A DNA stretch of 64,000 nucleotides from Candidatus Protochlamydia sp. Its GTDB lineage: Bacteria > Chlamydiota > Chlamydiia > Chlamydiales > Parachlamydiaceae. The notes beneath the pieces were generated by a model. The model was not told where the DNA came from. It made no database searches and worked only from the letters and a program-made list of their open reading frames with translations. The translations under genes and the position numbers were made by a program. Location: the NCBI GenBank assembly GCA_013695355.1, contig JACDAQ010000046.1, positions 1 through 64,000 of the forward strand. Direction: 5' to 3'. Positions 1-9,526 of this stretch are shown here, piece after piece. Numbering within the stretch: the first letter of the stretch is position 1; every line of letters begins with the position of its first letter.

Positions 1-421
1 CTCTTGAAAACTTGAGTTGTTCTATAATCCGCACTGCTGTTAAGCAGTGCTATATGTGTGACATTAAATGTCCCACACAAGCTCTATTGTTTATTGCTTG
101 CACATTGTCTTTCTTATACTGTCAAAACACTCATGCAAATACTCATCGGCACTTGCTATTCTTACACGTTTTACATATAAGAAGTACCAATGTACAAAAT
201 TCAAGGGTTTAGCGCAATAGCTTTTTGTTTTATTTTTTGTAAATTTTCGAAAAAATTTCATTTTCAAGAACTTAGGTCTATTTTGAAGTTATTTATTTAT
301 TAAAACTCAACTCTTGCTAAAGATTTAAAAGTATTTATATGTGCAAATTTGAGTTATGTGTAAGTTAAGGTATAGCAGCCAGAATTTTCATAAACAAAAA
401 TATATCTCTTGGGAGGTCACC
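1..421. other. Intergenic region at the window start
   Basis: No convincing gene is present. Positions 31-50 form a perfect 8-bp hairpin with a GTTA loop, but no T-tract follows, so it is not a classical terminator. The 66-codon open frame at 12-212 has no ribosome-binding site and no recognisable composition. From about 200 onward the sequence is very A+T-rich and probably holds the promoter of the FAS1 gene. Confidence 0.5.
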
Positions 422-1120
422 ATGCGTTCTTATCCGAAATCGGCTATCATTTTAATTGCCTGTTTTTCTAGTTTGTGTGCAACGCAAGTAAACGCACTTT
501 GTGCGCGCTGCGAACAAATTGAGGAAGACAGAGCCCGTGAGCAAGCTCTCCACCCACATAAAGTCGGTTATTATGAGGATGAAATAAGTTTGGCGGACAA
601 AAAATCTGTTCCATTACAAAAAAATACTCAAACCATGTCATCCAACGAAAATTCAGCATTTATGTTAAATCAAGGAAATGTGTCTCCTTCAAGCTATGGG
701 ACAGCTACTGTTAATGGCGACCCCAGTTTCTCTCCATCTTTTTCTACGGTGGCAGCCATTTTAAAAACTAAGGACTTGTTGCCTGCATTAAAGGGGCCCT
801 TTACAATTTTTATCCCCTCCAATGAAGCTTTCCGCAAAATGCAACCTGGCGCCCTTCATAATTTATTAAGCCAAGAAAATAGCGAAAACCTTGCTTTTTT
901 CGTAAGCAATCACATTGTTCCGGTTAAACTGGACAAAGCAGCGCTTAAAAATTCAAACTTGAAAAATTTAAATGGAACTAATTTGAACATTGCTGTCAAC
1001 GGAGAAAATGTCTTCGTCAATGGAGCAAAAGTACTCCATGCTGAAAAATTAGGAGACAATGGAATGCTTTTTATAATTGATAAAGCTATTTTGCCCGAGC
1101 TTTCAAACAGAGCTAAATAA
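422..1120 (+). CDS. Secreted fasciclin (FAS1) domain protein
   Basis: This is a 232-residue exported protein. The ATG at 422 is preferred over an upstream one at 356 because GGGAGG lies just before it and the protein then opens with a signal peptide (basic MRSYPK, hydrophobic IILIACFSSL, small residues before the likely cleavage after VNA). A cysteine-containing, charged linker follows. One FAS1 domain covers about residues 106-228, with the typical H1/H2 features: STVAAIL, GPFTIFIPSNEAF, a VxNHIVP-like block, and an INGAKVLHAEK-like end. FAS1 domains mediate adhesion or protein-protein contacts in envelope and extracellular proteins, so an envelope or periplasmic role is inferred. It stands alone, with 430 bases to the next gene. 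Confidence 0.85.
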   Translation: MRSYPKSAIILIACFSSLCATQVNALCARCEQIEEDRAREQALHPHKVGYYEDEISLADKKSVPLQKNTQTMSSNENSAFMLNQGNVSPSSYGTATVNGDPSFSPSFSTVAAILKTKDLLPALKGPFTIFIPSNEAFRKMQPGALHNLLSQENSENLAFFVSNHIVPVKLDKAALKNSNLKNLNGTNLNIAVNGENVFVNGAKVLHAEKLGDNGMLFIIDKAILPELSNRAK

Positions 1121-1553
1121 CAAAAATTTTGCAGGGGCCTAAACCAAACCCCTCAGAATACAATGAGCACAGTTTTTTTTTGGTAAAATAAAAAAATCAA
1201 ATTTTTCTTTATTTAAAAAAAACGATAGGGCATGAAAGAGTTAAGTTATTTTCTTGTGAACGGTACACTTTAAGCAAAGTCCGTCCGCTTAAAACTTCGC
1301 GAAAACCTCGGGGGTTGCCGATAGTTTTAAGGGTTACGAACTTTGCTTACAGTGTACCAGGGATGCAGTTAATATTTTAGAAAGCCCTTCAATTTTAACA
1401 ATGAAGCGTTTTGAAAGAATATGCATTCAAGATCTCAAAAAAATGAAACACTGTGCCTTTTGAACACAGGTGCTTACAGTATTAGGAAAAAGCCAACCTG
1501 TAAACATCTTAAACTTAACATGACTTTGCATTTCAATGTAAAAGGAGATTTGT
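1121..1553. other. Intergenic region with long hairpin
   Basis: No gene is seen. A weak AGGGG/CCCCT hairpin lies just after the FAS1 gene at about 1133-1157, with a T-run around 1171-1180, and could end its transcript. The main feature is the long imperfect inverted repeat at 1262-1358, listed separately. The rest is A+T-rich leader for the repeat-protein gene, with AAAGGAG at 1541-1547. Confidence 0.5.
1262..1358. repeat. Long imperfect inverted repeat (97-nt hairpin)
   Basis: The outer arms 1262-1284 and 1336-1358 pair over 23 positions with two mismatches. Pairing resumes inside with CTTAAAACT against AGTTTTAAG, and a small AACC/GGTT stem lies near the loop. The whole 97 bases can fold into a single rod. 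No T-tract follows on either strand, so it is more likely a structured RNA, a palindromic repeat element or a transposon remnant than a simple terminator. Confidence 0.7.
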
Positions 1554-2300
1554 ATGAAAATATTGTCTAAATCATTAATCGCTTCTATTCTTTCTACGCT
1601 CGTCGCCGCCAGTGTTATGGCACAATGTCCGCATGGAGGATGCCCTTGGGGAAGCTACAACCGTAATTATGATCGTAGCCCAATACAGGCGCAAAGAGGA
1701 TATAACGATCAATATCAGCAAGGCTTCAATAGCCAAAATACTCGCTATGAAGGCAGCCAGGGCAATTACCAGGGCCAAAGAGAATATCCATATCCCTATG
1801 GCGCTCAAACGTTCTATAACGATTTTGATGAGCAAGGGATTCAAAACCCTAACATGCAGCATGCACACATGCAGCAGCAAGCGGGCTACTATTCTGACAT
1901 GAACCGCCCTGTTCAAGGAAATCCTGCAAACGTCCAGATGTACCGTGAAAATCAGGCCAGCACATGGAGCACAACTTCAGCTAATCCTAATCCTAACAAT
2001 GCCCAAACAAACAATGCTCAAACAAGCAATTCATGGGGATGGGGTACAACTTCAGCCGCCCAGAATAATGCCAATGCTAATGTCAATGACAATTATGCCG
2101 GTCAAGCACAAGGCAATGCAGGGGCATGGGGTACAACTTCAGCTGCTCAAAATGCCAATGATGCCAACAACAATGCCGGTCAAGCACAAGGCAATTCATG
2201 GGGATGGGGCACAACTTCATCTTCTCAGAATGCTAACAATGCTGGACAGACACAAGGCAATGCAAGCACTAATCAAAATCTAAACGCTCCAAGAAGATAG
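1554..2300 (+). CDS. Secreted Asn/Gln/Trp-rich repeat protein
   Basis: This is a 248-residue protein with no family I recognise. A signal peptide (MKILSKSLIASILS..., cleavage likely after VMA) is followed by CPHGGCPWG, then Tyr/Gln/Asn-rich low-complexity sequence. The C-terminal half has at least three copies of a unit of about 25-30 residues: a Trp/Gly start (WGWGTTSAAQN), an Asn-rich stretch, then AGQAQGN. The repeats are also visible in the DNA. AAAGGAG lies 6-7 bases before the ATG. The composition resembles secreted structural, adhesive or self-assembling proteins, and an outer-surface or matrix role is only a guess. It has its own terminator at 2329-2362. Confidence 0.8.
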   Translation: MKILSKSLIASILSTLVAASVMAQCPHGGCPWGSYNRNYDRSPIQAQRGYNDQYQQGFNSQNTRYEGSQGNYQGQREYPYPYGAQTFYNDFDEQGIQNPNMQHAHMQQQAGYYSDMNRPVQGNPANVQMYRENQASTWSTTSANPNPNNAQTNNAQTSNSWGWGTTSAAQNNANANVNDNYAGQAQGNAGAWGTTSAAQNANDANNNAGQAQGNSWGWGTTSSSQNANNAGQTQGNASTNQNLNAPRR

Positions 2301-2328
2301 TTTTGACGAGTGATATTTTTGATAGTTA

Positions 2329-2362
2329 AAGGGGTCTGGCTAATAAGCCAGGCCCCTTTTTA
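2329..2362 (+). terminator. Rho-independent terminator of the repeat-protein gene
   Basis: A 12-bp stem (2329-2340 with 2347-2358, one G-T pair) with a TAATAA loop is followed by a T-run on the plus strand. It sits between convergent genes and may also slow minus-strand treY transcripts, although the T-run there is short. Confidence 0.85.
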
Positions 2363-2368
2363 TATAAA

Positions 2369-5164
2369 TTAACGATGAATTCGTATTAACACAGCTGCGT
2401 GCAGCACGTTTAAAACCTTTGAAAGAGGAGTCTTGGATTCGATCTGTTGAACCTGGCCGGTAAGGACATCAAAATATTCACCTTCCATCTCTTTTGGTAA
2501 TAAAATTGAAGCATCTTCCCATGCATCCCCTAAGGGTGAAGTAAAATGTCTGAAAAATCGGCTGGTTATGCAAATCAAAGCTTCGTCAATATAACTGCGA
2601 GAAAAAGCCACAATATGCTGACTCTTCTTTCCAATACATTCAATTCCCCGATAGTCCCCCTGACAGAATAATGAAGGATGTTTCCTTCTCAAATTAAGCA
2701 ATTCTTTAGTGATATAAAGCTTTATTAAACCACTCTCAGGATGATTAAAAAGATTTTGGGCTAGAAAACTCCGATCTTCATTTGAGGTTTCGAGAGACGA
2801 TAGGAATTTTTGGCGGACGGAGTAATCCACAGGATGGCGATTATCAGGATCAACCAGTGTAAATTCCCATAATTCGCTGCCTTGATAAAAATCAGGTATT
2901 CCGGGACTCATTACTTTGATGACAAGCTGCGAAAGGGAGTTAAGCAGACCAGCTTTAATAATTGGTTTGATATAAACATTAAAAACTTCCAAAAATTCGT
3001 TTTTTTCTTTTATTTGTAACAACGTTTGAATGAATTTTTCTATTCCCTGTTCATACTCCGTATCGGGTGAAAACCAGTTCGTATGTATTTTAGCCTCTTT
3101 GAGTGCTTTTCCCATATAGCCGCTAATTCTTTTCACATAATTTTCGTGATTTTGTGCGTTTAGGCCTTCCAATGGCCAGGATCCAATCAAAGTCTGGTAG
3201 AGCAAATATTCTTCATTTTTATCGGGCACTTCTTCATTCATTTCCTTAATAGACTGGTTTAAAAAATGCCATTTCTGAAGAACCTCTTTCCATTCATCAG
3301 GACGCTCTGATAAAACATTGATCCTCGCCCTTACATCCTCACTTCTTTTTGTATCATGGGTAAAGGTGGCAGATAGTGAATGAGGCCAATTTTTATAACG
3401 CTCATGATTTTTTTGATGGAAGTCATTTGTGCTTAGGCCAAACTTAGAAGTGTCCATCCCTACTTCGTTTAAAGAAGCTAAAGGATAATACCGATAAAAG
3501 GCAGTGTCTTCTACTCCTTTGGCTGTGACAGGACCGCTCAATTGCTGAAAATGCAAAACAAATTGTCGTCGAAGTTCTTTTTGTTCTTCGGTTAAATGGC
3601 GGGGATTTTTAAGTAGAAGAATGCTTTTAATAAATAAAAAAAGCGAAAAATCTGCACTGGGATTAAGCCTTCCAGCTTCTTTGACTGCCGCATCGATTTC
3701 TTTCTGATCTTCTTCGGCCACCTCTTCTGTTTGCAGACGGATATAGCTTCTATAGACAGGAAAGCAAGCAATGATCTCGGTCAATGCCATGCGCAATTGA
3801 CTGAATGTATAGTCCCTTGAATGCCTATCTTGTTCGGCAATTTTCACCAAGCGATTGGTCAGGGAATGCAATTCGCTCGACATTGAAAAAATTAAAATAG
3901 ATTTTTTTGCATGGTAAATGGTCTTATCCATATCTCCTGCAAATCCCACAAAATCTGTGTAGATTTGTTTCATAGCTTGGGCTGAATCTTCGGGAACAAA
4001 TAATCCATTGACTTGATTCAAAAAATCATAGCCTGTTGTACCATGCACAGGCCATGTTGAACGAAGCTTTTCTTGCTGGACTAAAATTTTTTCGACTATG
4101 ACAAAAAAAGGCTTAGATGTTGTTTCATCGCTCTCCGCAGCATTTCTGCAGCTTTCCTGCAATCGATGATAGTATTCCATAGGCTCAAACAGTCCATCCA
4201 CGTGATCAATTCGCAATCCACTGATCCATCCCTTTTTAATCAACTTAAATACCAGTTTATGAATAGCGTCATAAACATCCTGCTTTTCTGCCTGCATTCC
4301 CACTAATTCATTAATTTCAAAAAAACGTCTATAATTCAATTCCTCGTTTGCAGAGTGCCAAAAACAAATTCTATAAAACTGATTGTATAAAAGCGAATCC
4401 AGTTGATCAAAGCTTTGCGGATCCTCTTTTTTACCATTGATTTCATCCAGGAAGTCCTGTATAGCGCCATTAATAGCTGGCGAAGACGAGGTCAGATCAT
4501 TCAAACGCTGAATTCTTTCATTTTCGGAGAAAGATTCTTCGAAGTCGTCAATATATTCTGATAATTCACTATTTCCTTTGGTCGTCCCCTTAAGCAATTT
4601 TTCTTCGGCACGTTTTAATAAGTGGAGATAGGTATTAGTATTTAATGGCAGGCGGCGATCTTTGTAGTCTAAATGAAAACGACCATCTGTATAGATAATT
4701 TTTAAATCCTGGCTTTCAAGAACTTTTCCGTAATAATCGTGCAGGATTGGAACGAGGACCTTATCTTTAAGTACCGATTTAGCGGAAGACCAGTCAATAT
4801 CAAAGTAATGGGAAAATGAAGAATCTCTTCCTTTTTCTAAAACATCATTCCACCATTTATTGAATGTAATGACGCACATATGGTTGGGTACGATATCAAG
4901 GATAAGGCCCATTTTATGCTTGTGAAGTCTTTCGACAAATTCCCCTAATTCATTCTCGGTTCCAATTTCAGGATTAATTTCGTTAAAATCAACCACGTCA
5001 TACCCATGCAGGCTTCCTGGTAGGGATTTGGTGAGGGGAGAGGCATAAATATCTGAAATTCCCAGCTTATTAAAATAAGGAACCAGTTCACCAGCCTGTT
5101 CGAAAGTAAGTAAATGATTGAATTGTAGTCGATAAGTTGAGTTAGGAATGTGCGTTGATTTCAT
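2369..5164 (-). CDS. treY: Maltooligosyl trehalose synthase (TreY, GH13)
   Basis: This 931-residue cytoplasmic enzyme rearranges the reducing end of maltodextrins to an alpha,alpha-1,1 bond, the first step of the TreY/TreZ trehalose route. GH13 signatures are visible in order: region I DIVPNH at about 90-95, region [10 protein letters not shown] near 318 carrying the nucleophile Asp, region III IVEK, and region [15 protein letters not shown] near 602, which is typical of TreY. The N-terminal [10 protein letters not shown] and YASPL are also characteristic. Length is usual for the family or slightly above it. An AAAGGAG sits just before the ATG, which overlaps the 3' end of hemH by 23 bases, so the two genes are probably co-transcribed. 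TreZ is not in the window. Confidence 0.95.
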   Translation of the reverse strand: MKSTHIPNSTYRLQFNHLLTFEQAGELVPYFNKLGISDIYASPLTKSLPGSLHGYDVVDFNEINPEIGTENELGEFVERLHKHKMGLILDIVPNHMCVITFNKWWNDVLEKGRDSSFSHYFDIDWSSAKSVLKDKVLVPILHDYYGKVLESQDLKIIYTDGRFHLDYKDRRLPLNTNTYLHLLKRAEEKLLKGTTKGNSELSEYIDDFEESFSENERIQRLNDLTSSSPAINGAIQDFLDEINGKKEDPQSFDQLDSLLYNQFYRICFWHSANEELNYRRFFEINELVGMQAEKQDVYDAIHKLVFKLIKKGWISGLRIDHVDGLFEPMEYYHRLQESCRNAAESDETTSKPFFVIVEKILVQQEKLRSTWPVHGTTGYDFLNQVNGLFVPEDSAQAMKQIYTDFVGFAGDMDKTIYHAKKSILIFSMSSELHSLTNRLVKIAEQDRHSRDYTFSQLRMALTEIIACFPVYRSYIRLQTEEVAEEDQKEIDAAVKEAGRLNPSADFSLFLFIKSILLLKNPRHLTEEQKELRRQFVLHFQQLSGPVTAKGVEDTAFYRYYPLASLNEVGMDTSKFGLSTNDFHQKNHERYKNWPHSLSATFTHDTKRSEDVRARINVLSERPDEWKEVLQKWHFLNQSIKEMNEEVPDKNEEYLLYQTLIGSWPLEGLNAQNHENYVKRISGYMGKALKEAKIHTNWFSPDTEYEQGIEKFIQTLLQIKEKNEFLEVFNVYIKPIIKAGLLNSLSQLVIKVMSPGIPDFYQGSELWEFTLVDPDNRHPVDYSVRQKFLSSLETSNEDRSFLAQNLFNHPESGLIKLYITKELLNLRRKHPSLFCQGDYRGIECIGKKSQHIVAFSRSYIDEALICITSRFFRHFTSPLGDAWEDASILLPKEMEGEYFDVLTGQVQQIESKTPLSKVLNVLHAAVLIRIHR

Positions 5165-6206
5165 TTGCTCCTTTACGGTAAATATTTTCGTAAATAATCT
5201 CGCGAATGGCCTCTATCCAGACGGGATGGCTGTTCAAGCCCTCGACTAATTGCACCGATTCCCCTCCTTTCTTTTTGAATTCTTCCGCGTATTCATGGGA
5301 AATTTCACTCGTTGTTTCTAAACAGTCACAAACAAATGAGGGGCTGAAGACCAGTAAATTTTTATGTCCTTTTGCGGCGCAGGTATCTAAAACATCGCTA
5401 GTGTAAGGTTGGATCCAGGGATCTTTGCCAAGCCTGGATTGAAAACAAATTGTATAGTTGGACGGATCCAATGCCAGTTCCTTAATGATGGCATGCGCTG
5501 TAGAATAGCATTGTGCCTTATAACAAAATTGATTTTTGCTGCTCATTTTTTGACAGCAGGGACCGACCATGCAGCTTCCGCCAGGATTCCCCTTTTGAAG
5601 CTGTCTTTCAGGCAAACCATGAAAGCTGAAAAGAACGTGGCAATAATTTCCAATATCGTATTGTTTTGCCCTTGTGCAAAAAGCTTTTATTAAGGCCGGA
5701 TGGGCCGCATAATTATTGATAAAAACTGTACGTGGGATGGCTTCCCATTTTTTTAAATAATGCATGACCTGTTCGTTCACAGAACCTGTTGTGGCAGATG
5801 CATATTGGGGAAAAAGGGGAAAGATCAATATTTCATCCACACCCGCCTGTTTTAAAGCTTCCATCCCTTTTTGAATAGATGGCTCTTGATAACGCATAGC
5901 TAAAACAACTTCAAAATCATTTCCTAATACCGATTGGAGCTTTTCTTGGACTGCCAAACCATGCACAAGGAGAGGAGCTCCTTCAGGCGTCCAAAGCTTT
6001 TGATATAATTTAGCTGATTGTTTATAGCGCAAGGGAACTAGAAATCCCCGAACAAACAGCTGTCTCTTAAGCCATGGCCAATCTATAACTCGGCCATCAG
6101 TCAGGAATTCTATCAAGTAGTGGTAAACATCTTTTGGAAGGAAGGTTTTGGGAGTGCCCAGGTTGACAAGCAAAATGCCCGTTTTCTTTTGGTAGCCGTA
6201 GCTCAT
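5142..6206 (-). CDS. hemH: Ferrochelatase (HemH)
   Basis: This 354-residue enzyme inserts Fe2+ into protoporphyrin IX, the last step of protohaem synthesis. It opens with [12 protein letters not shown], has the catalytic SFHGLPER (His about 196), and ends with the conserved [15 protein letters not shown] block. Just after the catalytic His it has a Cys-rich loop (Cys 212, 217, 218, 228, 233), where some bacterial ferrochelatases are known to carry internal Fe-S ligands; cluster binding here is inferred. AAAAGGAT precedes the ATG. It is the first gene of a hemH-treY pair. Confidence 0.95.
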   Translation of the reverse strand: MSYGYQKKTGILLVNLGTPKTFLPKDVYHYLIEFLTDGRVIDWPWLKRQLFVRGFLVPLRYKQSAKLYQKLWTPEGAPLLVHGLAVQEKLQSVLGNDFEVVLAMRYQEPSIQKGMEALKQAGVDEILIFPLFPQYASATTGSVNEQVMHYLKKWEAIPRTVFINNYAAHPALIKAFCTRAKQYDIGNYCHVLFSFHGLPERQLQKGNPGGSCMVGPCCQKMSSKNQFCYKAQCYSTAHAIIKELALDPSNYTICFQSRLGKDPWIQPYTSDVLDTCAAKGHKNLLVFSPSFVCDCLETTSEISHEYAEEFKKKGGESVQLVEGLNSHPVWIEAIREIIYENIYRKGANEINAHS

Positions 6207-6404
6207 TTTTATCCTTTTAAAAGCAACTTCAACTAAGTTATAAAAAATACAGATAGGTAGGAAAGAACAAAATTGCGTCTTTTATAACTTTTTAAGCCTG
6301 CGTAATCCTGTTCATCCCTGCCCATCATGTTATTTATTTGTGTTCGACCCTCTAGGTTGCTTAAAGAGCACACATTTCGCAAAATTGAAAGATTTTTTTG
6401 CGGT

Positions 6405-8384
6405 TTAAGCCACAGCAACGTTAATGGGACCGTTTACCTGGCGTAAAATGCGCTCATCTGCTGCGATTGATTCTGCAAATAGCGATCTGACCAACCCTTC
6501 ATTCACTTGAACAGGGTGGACAGGATCAATTTGGTTCAGTTGATTTTCAAGCCTGGTTTTAAAACCTTCTATGCCATAAAAATAAGAAAGAATATATTCT
6601 TTTTTCTGAATATCAGAAACATTATCTCTTTGGCCCCTTTCTCTAAGCTGCCGCCCATTAGCCAACTGATGGGTCAATTTAAAATAATTTTTCCTAAAAT
6701 TTAATTGCTCTTCTTCAATTTTTTTTAATTTTTGAATCCTTTGCTTTTGTTCATTGTCATTTTCTTGGATGTGTCTGACTCTTTCCCGTAGGGCCCGTAA
6801 AGCTACCAATTCATCAGGATTCTCTGATAAATGACGGGAAATGGGCCGCTCTAATTGCAACAATTCCTGTCGCGCCTGCTTCAAACTTTGAGAATCCAGC
6901 TTGCCGTGGGACGCCCAATTATGCGTCCATTCACATCTTCCAATGGACCCTTCCATAATTCTTATTGCTTTGCGCGGCCTTCCAATTTGAGGGAGGTAAT
7001 TCTCTGTTCGTGAAAGTTCCAAAACAGCATCGACAGCTTCTTTGGTGACTGTCAAACGGGTTCCATTATATTTGAGATATTCTTCTACTACGAGCCTGCA
7101 CTGCATATCATTATCTTCAATTAAAACCTTTTCCACCCGGCTTAAGAAAGAGCCATCTTCATCAAGCTCCTGAATTTTTTCCATTTCCTTAAAAGTTGTC
7201 GTAGCAATGAAGCGCGGGGATGGTTGGTCTTCAAAAAAACGCTTCCTAAAAGTTCTCCAGGCTGCAGGATTTTTTACCAAATGGTCGATTCCATCTAGAA
7301 AAAATAAAACATTGTTCTCATGGCCGCTGATCTGTTCTTTAATTTGATTGATCAGATCGCCATGATCAAAATTCACGCTTGATATTAACATTCCGCAATC
7401 GATTTCAAAAATTCTAAGTTCTTGTAATTTATCGGGAAGCTGCCCTTCCTTTTTTAATTGGACAAACTGCTGTAAAAGAGAAGTTTTTCCACTGCCTGAT
7501 TTTCCAACCAATAGCACGTTATTTTGTTTAGCCGCTTCGCTTTCCTCAAATCCGGTTAATAAAACAGAAATTACCTGATTCAATTCGCTTGCCTGGCCTA
7601 CTTTTGTCTGAATATTTTCCCATTCCATTTGTTTATCGACATTCGTGCAATGTAGAATTTCACTTGGCAAGGGTTTCAGCCATTTTTGATAGCACCCTAA
7701 AATAATCCCCGCGCCTAGGATAATAGATGTTGCTGCCAGACATGTTTTTGCGGTCGTTTGAAAAAAAGGCTGAAGCATTTGGATTAAGGCGTATGCTGTA
7801 ATCAAAAGCAGCTTTGAAATAATATCGAATTTAAGGTAATACTCCCATAAACTTGCAGGTGTGCGTTGTGCCACTAGAACTTTGAAAGCGGACAAAAATG
7901 TATTGAGCAGATTAGGTATAAAGTCAAAAACAAGCTGTTTACAGCGCTTACCTTCTTGTGAAACTCTTTGACCCAAAGTTGGCTCTGCTTTATATGGACA
8001 ATAAGCAGCCCGGTCTGCCGCCCATTCGAACACATCATCAAAGGGAACAGGGAGATTTCTTTGCTGAACTTTAAATTGAGCTAGGGCGTTTAGCGCCTCA
8101 AGACTCAACACTTCAGAAAAAAACTTTATTACATCTTTTCCATCCTCAGCGATCATTTTTTGCATCAGGTGGGAAACAAAACGGTCTAGCGTTTCAGCCC
8201 CTCTTTCACTACTTTGAATAAAAACTTTTACCTCATTAGTATGAGAAAGCCATTTGTCAGTTGACCAATCGGAAGTTAAGTTTTGCAGTTCATCCAGCTC
8301 CCTAATTTGATCAAAAGGAGAAACAGGCGGTGAAAAAAAAGCTGGAATGGATGGAACATATGAATAGACGTTAGAAAAAAACAT
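6405..8384 (-). CDS. Membrane-anchored ClpB-NBD1-like AAA+ ATPase
   Basis: This is a 659-residue protein. Residues 1-180 are unrecognised and hydrophilic. Two transmembrane helices follow at about 187-208 and 213-233, then an AAA+ module like the first nucleotide-binding domain of ClpA/ClpB: Walker A GKSGSGKT (294-301), Walker B-like VLFFLDGID (359-367), sensor-1 region IATTT (393-397) and arginine-finger region FLSR. The ClpB-like small lid (RPRKAIRIMEGSI) and a middle coiled-coil (about 500-575) come next; the second ATPase domain is absent. The Walker B glutamate expected after Asp364 is Gly365, so hydrolysis may be impaired. GAGGG precedes the ATG. A cobalamin riboswitch lies 146 bases upstream on the same strand. 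Function is unknown; a membrane-bound remodelling role is inferred. Confidence 0.8.
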   Translation of the reverse strand: MFFSNVYSYVPSIPAFFSPPVSPFDQIRELDELQNLTSDWSTDKWLSHTNEVKVFIQSSERGAETLDRFVSHLMQKMIAEDGKDVIKFFSEVLSLEALNALAQFKVQQRNLPVPFDDVFEWAADRAAYCPYKAEPTLGQRVSQEGKRCKQLVFDFIPNLLNTFLSAFKVLVAQRTPASLWEYYLKFDIISKLLLITAYALIQMLQPFFQTTAKTCLAATSIILGAGIILGCYQKWLKPLPSEILHCTNVDKQMEWENIQTKVGQASELNQVISVLLTGFEESEAAKQNNVLLVGKSGSGKTSLLQQFVQLKKEGQLPDKLQELRIFEIDCGMLISSVNFDHGDLINQIKEQISGHENNVLFFLDGIDHLVKNPAAWRTFRKRFFEDQPSPRFIATTTFKEMEKIQELDEDGSFLSRVEKVLIEDNDMQCRLVVEEYLKYNGTRLTVTKEAVDAVLELSRTENYLPQIGRPRKAIRIMEGSIGRCEWTHNWASHGKLDSQSLKQARQELLQLERPISRHLSENPDELVALRALRERVRHIQENDNEQKQRIQKLKKIEEEQLNFRKNYFKLTHQLANGRQLRERGQRDNVSDIQKKEYILSYFYGIEGFKTRLENQLNQIDPVHPVQVNEGLVRSLFAESIAADERILRQVNGPINVAVA

Positions 8385-8530
8385 AGATAACCCTCTATAA
8401 ATTATAATTCATAAAAAAGAGGGAAAAATGGAATTGATTCAAAGAGAGAATCGAAAGCAGCTTTTCCCCCATCCTGTCTTTTAGGAGACAGCTTTTTACC
8501 AAGTCCATTAGATGAACGAGGCACGATAGG

Positions 8531-8786
8531 TGTAGAAAAGCAGGTCTTCTGGCTTCGAAATTATACCCAAGTGATCTCAAAAATTTGATTTGGACGCGGT
8601 CCAAATTCCAATTTTTGCGTTCACTTGGGTATTCCCTACTCGCAACCTTCCCGCATAGAGCAGTGGTTTATTTACCCCAATGAAAATGGGCATAGCTTTC
8701 GTTTTTCGTTACAGCGGCCTAACCGCACAGGATTTTAACCTGTTTCCCTATTCTCCTCTCAAATAAATAAGAGGCACTTTTCTACA
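8531..8786 (-). promoter_or_regulatory. Cobalamin (B12) riboswitch
   Basis: Read on the minus strand, the segment carries all the recognisable parts of the adenosylcobalamin aptamer. P1 closes perfectly: 10 bp, TGTAGAAAAG at 8777-8786 with CTTTTCTACA at 8531-8540. A P2 hairpin follows, then GGGAAACAGGTTAAAATCC, GCGGTTAGGCCGCTGTAACG, GCGGGAAGG, GAGTAGG, and the B12 box GAAGCCAGAAGACCTGC next to P1. A variable stem of about 75 nt, strongly paired (ATACCCAAGTGA with TCACTTGGGTAT, and a GGACGCGTCC-type tip), sits between the GAGTAGG block and the B12 box. The next gene on this strand is the ClpB-like ATPase starting at 8384. A CTGTCT/AGACAG hairpin in the leader, without a T-run, may be part of the expression platform. 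Confidence 0.9.
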
Positions 8787-8865
8787 TGCGTGTCAATATT
8801 TCTGACATTGCCAATGTTTGTATGCTTAATTGACGAAATTGTCAAGAAAATTTAAAGGCTTGGAT

Positions 8866-8888
8866 GCCGAAAGCTAAAGCTCTTCGGC
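8866..8888 (-). terminator. Possible terminator of the MORN-like gene
   Basis: A GCCGAA/TTCGGC hairpin with an inner AGC/GCT extension lies 22 bases after the MORN-like gene's stop and before the riboswitch. It has no strong T-tract on the minus strand, so the call is tentative. Confidence 0.4.
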
Positions 8889-8910
8889 AATATATGCTAT
8901 TATTCGCTTG

Positions 8911-9393
8911 TTAACTGACCTGCCCGCGAACCAAACGACCCTTTTCAAATGCGCCCTCTTCTACACGGCCATATTGATCTATTTTTCTTCCTTGTCCATG
9001 TAACAATCCATTTTCAAATACGCCAGAAAAAACGCGTGCCTGCATTACTTCACCAAAAAGGATATAACTTCTAATTGGCAGTTCAGTGATTGTTCTATGC
9101 ATTAAATGACCATTTTCAAATGTCCCAGTACAAACACGCCAATTTTTTTCAATCACAGTTCCATTTACCAACTTATCATTTTCAAATCGCCCTTTGAGCG
9201 TTTTTCCTCTCCAGCTTTCTCTTCCTTCTCCTTGTAAGTTTCCATTTACAAATTGATTTTTTTGTATTTCTCCAAGGGAAAATTTTCTTACCACTGCCAG
9301 TATGATTATCATCAAAAGCTCCCTCCCAAGCTGTGAAAAGCTAAGGCCCTCATAAGGGATTAAACTTTTCTGCTTTTGAAAGAATACCATCAT
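8911..9393 (-). CDS. MORN-repeat-like protein
   Basis: This 160-residue protein contains several short repeats of the MORN type (GxxxNGxxxGxG), for example GNLQGEGRESW, KGRFENDKLVNG, TGTFENGHLMH, SGVFENGLLHGQGR and EGAFEKGRLVRG. The N-terminus holds a hydrophobic stretch (LLMIIILAVV, about residues 27-36) that may be a weak membrane anchor. MORN repeats often contact membranes or partners and are common in proteins of host-associated bacteria; a specific role cannot be given. There is no strong ribosome-binding site and two adjacent ATGs are possible starts. It belongs to the accessory patch at 8.9-12.5 kb. Confidence 0.7.
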   Translation of the reverse strand: MMVFFQKQKSLIPYEGLSFSQLGRELLMIIILAVVRKFSLGEIQKNQFVNGNLQGEGRESWRGKTLKGRFENDKLVNGTVIEKNWRVCTGTFENGHLMHRTITELPIRSYILFGEVMQARVFSGVFENGLLHGQGRKIDQYGRVEEGAFEKGRLVRGQVS

Positions 9394-9465
9394 GTAAAAT
9401 TTCTCAGTTTATTAGATGGGAAAAATTTTAAAAATAAAAGGTTGGCCTTTATTAATATTGGCATA

Positions 9466-9507
9466 TAAAAAAAGACTTCGAATAATCGTTATGGTCGATT
9501 ATTCGAA
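9466..9507 (-). terminator. Rho-independent terminator
   Basis: A perfect 12-bp stem (9477-9488 with 9496-9507) and 7-base loop is followed on the minus strand by an interrupted T-run (rc of 9466-9473). It lies 20 bases downstream of the 124-residue gene's stop codon. Confidence 0.85.
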
Positions 9508-9526
9508 AAAAGCAATGAAGCGATCA

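Noticed and set aside
12-212. 66-codon open frame at the window start
   Set aside because: No ribosome-binding site, no conserved-looking composition, and overlap with a hairpin; probably chance.
1575-2283. Long frames on both strands inside the Asn/Gln-rich repeat gene
   Set aside because: They are shadows created by the repetitive, biased coding sequence of 1554-2300, which has the signal peptide and ribosome-binding site.
8395-8604. Minus-strand open frame of 69 codons
   Set aside because: It lies across the riboswitch 3' part and its leader; the RNA structure explains the sequence better than coding.
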